Assembly (NCBI GenBank): GCA_014284505.1
Contig: JAAFYY010000001.1
Coordinates: 496,001 to 560,000, forward strand
Reading direction: 5' to 3'
DNA: 64,000 bases
From: Streptacidiphilus sp. 4-A2
GTDB lineage: Bacteria; Actinomycetota; Actinomycetes; Streptomycetales; Streptomycetaceae
Each line of letters opens with the position of its first letter. Within the stretch, counting starts at the first letter, position 1. The notes beneath the pieces are model-generated. The model made no database searches. It saw only the letters and a list, made by a program, of their open reading frames with translations, and was not told where the DNA came from. Shown one piece after another: positions 40,690-64,000 of the stretch. The translations under genes and the position numbers were made by a program.

Positions 40690-42288
40690 TCACAGACCGG
40701 CCGCGTCGGCCGCCGCCATGACCGAGGCGGGCGCGGAGTTCGCCGAGCCGGCGCCGCGGCGGTCGGGTTCGGCAGGGCGTTGGCCGGGCACTTGAGGTCG
40801 GCGGTGTTGCCCTTGACCCGGGCCGGCAGGATCCCGTAGCCGAGGTACTCGGCGATCGAGAGACCGGGCGAGCAGGAGGCCGCGGTGGCCGAACCGGCCG
40901 GGGTGGCACCGCTCTCCACCAGCACTGCCTTCGGGAACAGCTTGCGCACGGCGAGGCTGCCCGCGTAGGTCGTGCTCGGGTCGAGCGTCGTGTCGAGCAC
41001 CATCAGCATCGACGGGGACTTGGCCCCGTTGACGACGGCCGGCTTCTGCGCCGGTGCCTTCCAGGACTCGCACGGGGCGACGAACCAGGTGTCGGCCCAG
41101 CTCGCGAACGGCGCCTGCTTGTTGCTCTTCACGGTGGCGTTGAGCCAGGGACCCCAGCTCTTCGCCCAGGAGGCGTCGGTGCACTCGGTGGCGAGCGACA
41201 TCGCGAAGGAGTTGTCGCTGGCCGGTGAGTAGTTGGCGTCGTACAGCTGCTTCATCGGGGCGGTGTCGGCAGCCTTGACATAGGCCGCGAACACCCCGGC
41301 CAGGTCCTCCCAGTTGCTCGTGTTGTACGCGAGCAGGAAGTCGTCGGTCCACACGTCGGGGCGATGACCCCGGCCGGCTTCTTCGTCAGCTTCGCCAGCG
41401 TGGAGTAGTACAGCTTCTCGACGTGGACTCGGTGGCACCGAGGTGGTAGACGCTGTTGTAGTGCGCCACCCAGGCGGAGAACGCCTTGAGGTTCTGGTTC
41501 AGCGGGGCGTTCTGGCCGAAGTTGTAGCCGAGCCAGGCATCCCTCGGGTCGATGCTGCTGTCGAGGATCATCCGACGCACCCGGGTCGGGTACATCGAGC
41601 TGTAGACCTCGCCGAGGTAGGCGCCGTAGCTGTAGCCGTAGTAGTTGATCTGGCTCTGTCCGAGGGCCTTGCGCAGGCTGTCCAGGTCCTCGGCGGAGTC
41701 GGTGGTGGTGGAGTGGTTCAGCAGCTCGCTGTGGGTCTTCGCGCAGGCGGCGGAGTAGTCCTCGGCGATCTTCTCCCACGCGGCCAGCTGCTTGGCCGTG
41801 GTCGGCGTGTACGCCGGACGGTTGTAGCCGCTGATCGTGGGGTCGCAGCTCAGGCTGGGCTCGCTGGCACCCACGCCGCGGGGGTCGAAGCCGACCCAGT
41901 CGTAGTCGCCGCTGATGCTGGCCGGCAGCATCTGTCCCATCGCTGACTGGCTCAGGGCGGAGCCGCCGGCCGAGCTCAGGTTGACCACGACGGCGCCCTG
42001 GTAGGCGCTGGGGGCCGAGGTGTGGCTGATCCGGGACACCGCGATCTTGATCTTGGTGCCCTTGGGGTGCGCGTAGTCGAGCGGCACCACCAGGAAGCCG
42101 CACTGGGCACCGTAGGCCTGGAGACCGTCGGTGCACGCCGACCACTTGATGGCCGGAGGCGTGTACGACGAGGTGCTGCCGGGCTTCGGCTTGGACGCCG
42201 ACGGCGTCTGGGCCGAAGCCGGCGAGAGAGCCACCGTGCTTGCCACGACGCTGCTGGTCACAGCAACAGCTATCGCAAGTTTTCGCAT
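40690..42288 (-). CDS. Secreted TAP-like alpha/beta hydrolase (several frameshifts)
   Basis: About 530 residues. ATG 42288 (MRKLAIAVAVTSSVVASTVALSPASA) is a Sec signal peptide; ATG 42300 is the alternative. Family features of Streptomyces tripeptidyl aminopeptidases are YDWVGFDPRGVGASEP, the nucleophile elbow NYYGYSYGAYLGEVYSS, and the C-terminal MLMVLDTTLDPSTTYAGSLAVRKLFP with its Asp. Two parts differ: the oxyanion segment is NLSSAGGSAL instead of NPGGPGGSG, and the usual His near the end is missing (ESGATPAGSATAASC). Activity is therefore doubtful. Frame changes near 41410, 41380 and 40760. It lies between the P450 and thioesterase of the polyketide cluster; a role in removing a peptide cap or in resistance is speculative. 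Confidence 0.75.
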
Positions 42289-42474
42289 AGGGATTTCCAT
42301 TCGTTCTGCCGCGCCCTGGGGCGGCCTCCCGATCCATCGGGAGCCACGCGGATTGTTTCGCCCCGCAGATCCGGTCGGCAACCCGCGCACACTGAAAGGA
42401 AACGGGCGGAAAGAATGACGCCCGGTTAATCCGGGCCAAATAAGGGAAATCCGCCGCACCGGGGAACGGACGGA

Positions 42475-42528
42475 ATTCCGCCGCCGGTACGTGCGGGCGT
42501 CGGACGTCCCGGGCACCGGCGGCGGAAT
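42475..42528 (-). terminator. Hairpin after the thioesterase gene
   Basis: ATTCCGCCGCCGGT (42475-42488) pairs perfectly with ACCGGCGGCGGAAT (42515-42528), starting 22 bases past the thioesterase stop. A second small stem (GCCCGG-TTAAT-CCGGGC, 42420-42436) follows. Confidence 0.65.
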
Positions 42529-42549
42529 ACGCACGGAGTGCGTTTCGGC

Positions 42550-43306
42550 TCAGCCCCTGAAGTGCTCGTCCAGCACCTTGATGACGTCGTCGGTCTGGTC
42601 GCTGACAAAGAAATGCCCGCCGGGGTAGACCTTGACCTCGAACGAGTCGGCGGTGGTGTGCCGGGCCCAGGCCTGGGCGTCGTCCAGCGAGGTCTTCGGG
42701 TCGCGGTCGCCGGTCAGCACCGTGATCGGGCAGCTCAGCGTGGCACCGGGGCGGCCCTGGTAGAGCTCCGCGGCCTGGTAGTCGCCCGCAGCGCGGGCAG
42801 CGCGGCACGCATCAACTCGTCGTCGTTGAGCACCACCGAGGACGTCCCGTTCAGCCGGCGGATCTCGGCGAGGAGTCCGTTGTCGTCCATCCGGTGCACG
42901 GTCTCCTCGCGGAAGACCGAGGGCGCCCGCCGCCGGAGGCGAACAGCCGTACCGGGCCCTGGTTCTCGGCCTCCAGCCGGAGGGACACCTCAAAGGCGAG
43001 CGATGCGCCCATGCTGTGACCGAAGAAGGTCAGCGGCAGCTCGGGCAGCTGCCGGAGCACCGCGTGGACCTGGTCGGCAAGCAGCGCGAGGTCGGTGACG
43101 GGCTTTTCGCTGCGGCGGTCCTGGCCCGGGTACTGGATGGACACCACATCCACCTCGGGGCTGAGCGCGGCGGCCACCGGCAGGAAGAAGGGCGCCGAAC
43201 CGCCCGCGTGCGGCAGGCACACGAGCCGGCGGTCGCGGTGTCGGTGGGCCGGTAGCGACGGCACCAAAGACTTTGATCGGGAGAAGGCTGGGACATGCCG
43301 CTCCAT
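42550..43306 (-). CDS. Type II thioesterase of the PKS cluster (frameshifted)
   Basis: An alpha/beta hydrolase of about 252 residues that clears wrong or stalled acyl groups from ACPs. Motifs are LVCLPHAGGSAPFFLP, VVSIQYPGQDRRSEKP, the active serine LTFFGHSMGASLAFE, TVLTGDRDPKTSLDDAQAW with the Asp, and VYPGGHFFVSDQ with the His. Frame changes near 42930 and 42790. ATG 43306 has a poor ribosome site. A perfect -10 (TATAAT) and a StrR-type site lie upstream; a hairpin ends the unit. Confidence 0.82.
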
Positions 43307-43343
43307 CGGGGTCGTCGCTTCGAATAGGAAGCACGGTCGCGGA

Positions 43344-43349
43344 ATTATA
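43344..43349 (-). promoter_or_regulatory. -10 box of the thioesterase gene
   Basis: TATAAT on the minus strand, 37 bases before the ATG. No good -35 is seen (CCTTGT at 16-17 bases is the best), consistent with activation from the StrR site about 90 bases upstream. Confidence 0.5.
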
Positions 43350-43425
43350 TTCCGGCAGGACGGTAACAAGGACTCAATGAGCCTGACAAGACAAGGATCC
43401 TGGCAGGGCACGCGGCCGGCTTCCC

Positions 43426-43454
43426 GTTCAACTGCGGCGGCTCCGCAGTTGAAC
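43426..43454. promoter_or_regulatory. StrR/NovG-type binding site
   Basis: GTTCAACTG, 11 bases, CAGTTGAAC: perfect dyad and exact StrR-family spacing. It lies about 120 bases upstream of the thioesterase start and 258 bases from the regulator's own stop. Confidence 0.88.
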
Positions 43455-43590
43455 AGCGGATCCGGACTGCCGCGGCGCAGGCCACGACGGTACCGGACGC
43501 CGGTGGTGGACAGGGAATGGTGAACAAAAATTTCAAGCGAACAGCGGCAAAAGGTTCCGTGCCTGCGCGGCGCGGACGCTCCCGGGCACG

Positions 43591-43688
43591 GCGGGATTCC
43601 CGGACTGCGATTACCGGGTTGCGATCACCGGACTGTAATTTCCGTGCTGTATTTTCCGGGCTGTAATTTCCGGGCTGTATTTTCCGGA
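43591..43688. repeat. Array of seven 14-bp direct repeats
   Basis: Seven contiguous 14-mers, register preserved. The last four agree with CTGTA(A/T)TTTCCG(G/T)(G/A); the earlier three share the ATT/ATC-x-CCGG core but vary at the start. The array lies between the regulator's stop and the StrR-type site, and is not coding, since 14 is not a multiple of three. Confidence 0.8.
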
Positions 43689-43711
43689 GCGGGGCGCGGT
43701 GTCCGGCCGGG

Positions 43712-44801
43712 TCAGCCGAATACCTCTTGCCGGCGGCGGAGCTCCTCCGCGAATTCCATCCACTCCTGGCCGGTCTGGTCGGCGACCTGGCTCAGATCCC
43801 GCAGCCAGCGCGCCGGAACCGCGTCGATGAGCTCTTTCCATTCGCCGGAATTGATGACGTGCACCACCATCCAGCCGATGAATGCCCGGCCGCCGTCGGT
43901 GTACTTCAGCGAGGGGTCGTTGGCCAGTTTCGGTGACAGCGACGACCAGGTCGGCGGCCGGGAAATGGACCGCACCGTCGACGAGGGCTGATCCGCCCCG
44001 GTCCGCGGCCACGGCTGCATCGGCGACACCGTGCCGGAATTCCCGGTGCCACCGCTGTCGGTCTTCAGGGCCGAGGCGGTGGCCCTGGGCGCGACCGGAT
44101 CCATTCCCCGGCGGATACGGGCCCGCACATCCTGCGCTGTGGCCGGTGCCACGTCGGCCTCGCGGGCGATTCCCGGAGTGAGGCCTCGGGATGAACGGCA
44201 ATGTATTCCGCCGCCCGCCGACGGCCCTCGGCCGCGGTGAGCGGGCGCCGTTTCCCGTCACGCCCCAGGCGCTTGCCCAATTGCTGGCCGAAATCGGCCG
44301 AGTCCCGGCGGATGCCGGCGATGGTCTTCGCGCTCAGCCCGGTGGCCACCCCGATCGCCCGGTCCGACCAGTCCGGATGCCACTGGACGATCTGTCTGGC
44401 CCCGGTCATCCGGTCGGCCCGGCTCAGCGGGAGCCCGTGCCAGGTATTGGCCTTGACCGCCAGGATAAAAGCGTCCTCATCGGTGCAGTTGATAAGTCTG
44501 ACCTGGATCGTCTGCTCACCGCGGATCTTCGCCGCCTCGAAGCGGTGCATCCCGTCGACAATCCGTGAATTACTCTCCTGGACCAGGATGGGCGGCAGGC
44601 GCAGGAACTCGCCGCTTCCACCAGCATCTGCACATGGGCCGGATCGGTACCGGCGCCGCGGACAAAGAATCCTGGCTCCAGTCGGCTCAGCGGCAGGCAC
44701 TGGACCGGAATCTGATCGATGGCGTCAGCCGAGTCGTAAACGCGTCTTCTGGCAATAGCGAGATTTGGTGATGGATAGGCCGATGCAATGTCCAGGGCCA
44801 T
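43712..44801 (-). CDS. StrR-family pathway activator, ParB-like fold (two frameshifts)
   Basis: About 363 residues. ATG 44801 follows AAGGG. Features match StrR, NovG and Bbr: an N-terminal ParB-like domain (LPPILVQESNSRIVDGMHRFEAAKIRGE, DEDAFILAVKANTWHGLPLSRADR) and a central helix-turn-helix (HPDWSDRAIGVATGLSAKTIAGIRRDS), with a second helical pair (EYIAVHPEASLREIAREADVAPAT). The C-terminal part (SSLSPKLANDPSLKYTDGGRAFIGW) resembles the end of other StrR-like regulators. Frame changes near 44605 and 44170. These proteins activate antibiotic clusters by binding GTTCRACTG-N11-CRGTYGAAC, two copies of which flank cluster genes here. It should be the cluster activator. Confidence 0.88.
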
Positions 44802-45471
44802 CGCTATGCCCTTTCTTTCAAGATTGGCGACAGGCGTTCAGCCACGAAATACGTTGGATTCGGGCGTGGTCACCGAGAGGCGCGGGCACGAAACGCAACG
44901 CGCAGGGACGGTTTTGCAGGCAATGAATCCGAGGCAACTCGTTGGGAGGTTAACTCGCTCCAGAATGATCTGGCAATGAGGTTTCCGATGCTTCCGCAGG
45001 GCATAACGCAGGCTTCATCTGACTGTGCCCACGTCTCCGTTGCAGTCAGTCAGGAGCCACTGGTAAGCGATCTTGTCCAGGTGGCCTGGCGGCCACTCCC
45101 GGCCCCCGGCGTCACCGTAGTGGCGCAGACGTGAACGTCCGGTTGCCGGTGGCGTTTCAGCGGGCGTGCCCGCTGCTGACGCACTGTCCACCTACCGTAA
45201 CTCCGGTGTCGGCACGGCCAGTTGTCCAGCCCCGGCGATGTGTCGGCGGCGCCGGGGCAGTAGCCGGTCAAAGCCCAGGTGAGCGGGCGTGTCAGCTGGT
45301 GAGGGTAGCAGTCGGAGCTGGGATTCGAACCAGTGCGGCGCAAGAAAGTTACCGCCGGGTCAGGGTCATTCCCAAGTGACTTTCAGGCAAAGGGACTTCG
45401 ACATACGGCCGACCCGGCCGCCCCGGCCGCCGAACGTCCGGACGCCTGCGGCGATACCGGGCACCCCGGCC

Positions 45472-45496
45472 GCCGCAGGCAGCGCCCGCCTGCGGC
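45472..45496 (-). terminator. Second hairpin after the PKS gene
   Basis: GCCGCAGGC (45472-45480) and GCCTGCGGC (45488-45496) form a perfect 9-bp stem with a 7-base loop, about 140 bases after the PKS stop; a backup terminator. Confidence 0.5.
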
Positions 45497-45542
45497 CCCG
45501 ACGGGCGGACCACACTCCGTGGAGCGGTCGCCCCCGACGACG

Positions 45543-45588
45543 GCGCCGGCCGCGCCCCCATGGATCGTTGCGGGGGCGCGGCCGGCGC
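45543..45588 (-). terminator. PKS operon terminator, 17-bp hairpin
   Basis: Arms 45543-45559 and 45572-45588 are perfect 17-bp complements with a 12-base loop, 46 bases past the PKS stop. Very stable; no T-run. Confidence 0.75.
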
Positions 45589-45634
45589 GGGTCTGTGCTG
45601 CCCGGGCTGTTCAGCCGGGTTCTGCAAGGACCTT

Positions 45635-63869
<18,235 letters not shown>

Positions 63870-63943
63870 TGGACGCCCCTTTCCCTAAGCCACGAATGCG
63901 CTGGCCACAACTGCGCTTCGCCGCACTCCGGATATCAAGCTCT

Positions 63944-64000
63944 TCAGATGCCAAGCTCTTTGTCGATGAAATCGAAGATGTCGTCGTCGCCGGCCGCCTC
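63944..64000 (-). CDS. Upstream PKS gene, C-terminal end
   Basis: The last 18 codons before TGA 63946-63944 read EAAGDDDIFDFIDKELGI, a C-terminal PKS docking tail very close to that of the next gene (EEMFDLIDRELGI). The gene runs beyond the window and is separated by 74 bases from the trimodular PKS, most likely in one operon. Its modules would act before the three described here. Confidence 0.8.
   Translation of the reverse strand, partial: EAAGDDDIFDFIDKELGI

Larger units (their letters stand above)
43307..43711. promoter_or_regulatory. Thioesterase promoter region with repeats
   Basis: 405 bp without a gene, AT-richer than average. From the thioesterase outward it holds TATAAT, the StrR-type site and the 14-bp repeats, each listed separately. 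Confidence 0.6.
44802..45634. other. Spacer between StrR gene and PKS gene
   Basis: 833 bp without a supported gene. It includes the unassigned promoter of the regulator, a palindrome CAGCGGGC-GT-GCCCGCTG (45158-45175), a tRNA T-arm-like stretch near 45318-45340, and two hairpins after the PKS stop. Confidence 0.5.

Noticed and set aside
42550..43306. Terminal TE domain of the PKS
   Set aside because: It is a discrete gene with its own promoter and terminator, and its LPHAGGSA start is that of type II thioesterases.
43591..43688. Plasmid origin or CRISPR array
   Set aside because: Units are contiguous without spacers, and no replication gene is nearby.
43712..44801. Plasmid or chromosome partition ParB
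   Set aside because: The ParB-like domain is in the StrR arrangement, there is no ParA, and StrR-type operators are present instead of parS.
45159..45174. Intrinsic terminator at AGCGGGC-GT-GCCCGCT
   Set aside because: The two-base loop cannot form in RNA; a protein site is more likely.

Overview
The window is high-GC (about 70% or more) DNA with GTG/TTG starts, mycothiol-dependent enzymes, a Tat-exported glycosidase, an LAxTG sortase substrate and a modular type I polyketide synthase. That points to a Streptomyces-like actinomycete (Streptomyces, Kitasatospora or Streptacidiphilus); the genus cannot be fixed from the sequence. There is no IS element, CRISPR array, rRNA or certain tRNA.

The sequence carries many single-base frameshifts, mostly in C or G runs. 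About half the genes, including nearly all long ones, can only be read by joining frames. Homologous protein continues directly across each break, so I give each such gene as one CDS from its real start to its real stop and treat the breaks as probable sequencing errors.

Region 1 (1-2076): tail of a uracil-DNA glycosylase, a small zinc-finger membrane protein, and a cell-wall-anchored secreted protein. Region 2 (2077-21955): an L-fucose utilisation island. A five-gene operon (L-fuconate dehydratase, 2-keto-3-deoxy-fuconate dehydrogenase, L-fucose dehydrogenase-type aldo/keto reductase, mutarotase, fuconolactonase) diverges from a sugar ABC importer (binding lipoprotein, double ATPase, permease) followed by a GntR/FadR regulator. 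Nearby are two secreted hydrolases, GH95 alpha-fucosidase and a GH141-like beta-helix protein, plus a secreted phosphoesterase. Hydrolases would release fucose, the ABC system import it, and the operon degrade it without phosphorylation. The last enzyme, the diketo-deoxy-fuconate hydrolase, is not here. A 9-bp palindrome CATC[C/G]GATG occurs three times in the divergent promoter region and twice upstream of the GH141-like gene, once exactly between -35 and -10; it is a good candidate operator.

Region 3 (21956-34572): ordinary chromosomal genes: ferritin-like protein, DsbA-like oxidoreductase, GNAT, DUF4291, a broken GNAT, mycothiol-dependent isomerase, M48 protease, nucleotidyltransferase, an mscL stub, a GT87 membrane glycosyltransferase, a methyltransferase/flavoprotein/XRE-cupin set, and prolyl iminopeptidase.

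Region 4 (34588-64000): one end of a polyketide cluster. Going upstream on the minus strand: a heterodimeric ABC exporter, a small conserved protein, a P450, a secreted TAP-like hydrolase, a type II thioesterase, a StrR-type ParB-fold activator, and a trimodular PKS gene of 18.2 kb (KS-AT-DH-ER-KR-ACP, KS-AT-DH-ER-KR-ACP, KS-AT-DH-KR-ACP, all malonyl-type ATs), preceded by the tail of another PKS gene. Two StrR/NovG-type operators with exact 11-nt spacing lie upstream of the small protein/exporter unit and of the thioesterase, linking the regulator to its targets. Several units end in strong hairpins. The two ER-KR segments are near-identical copies with a striking C-poor coding strand.
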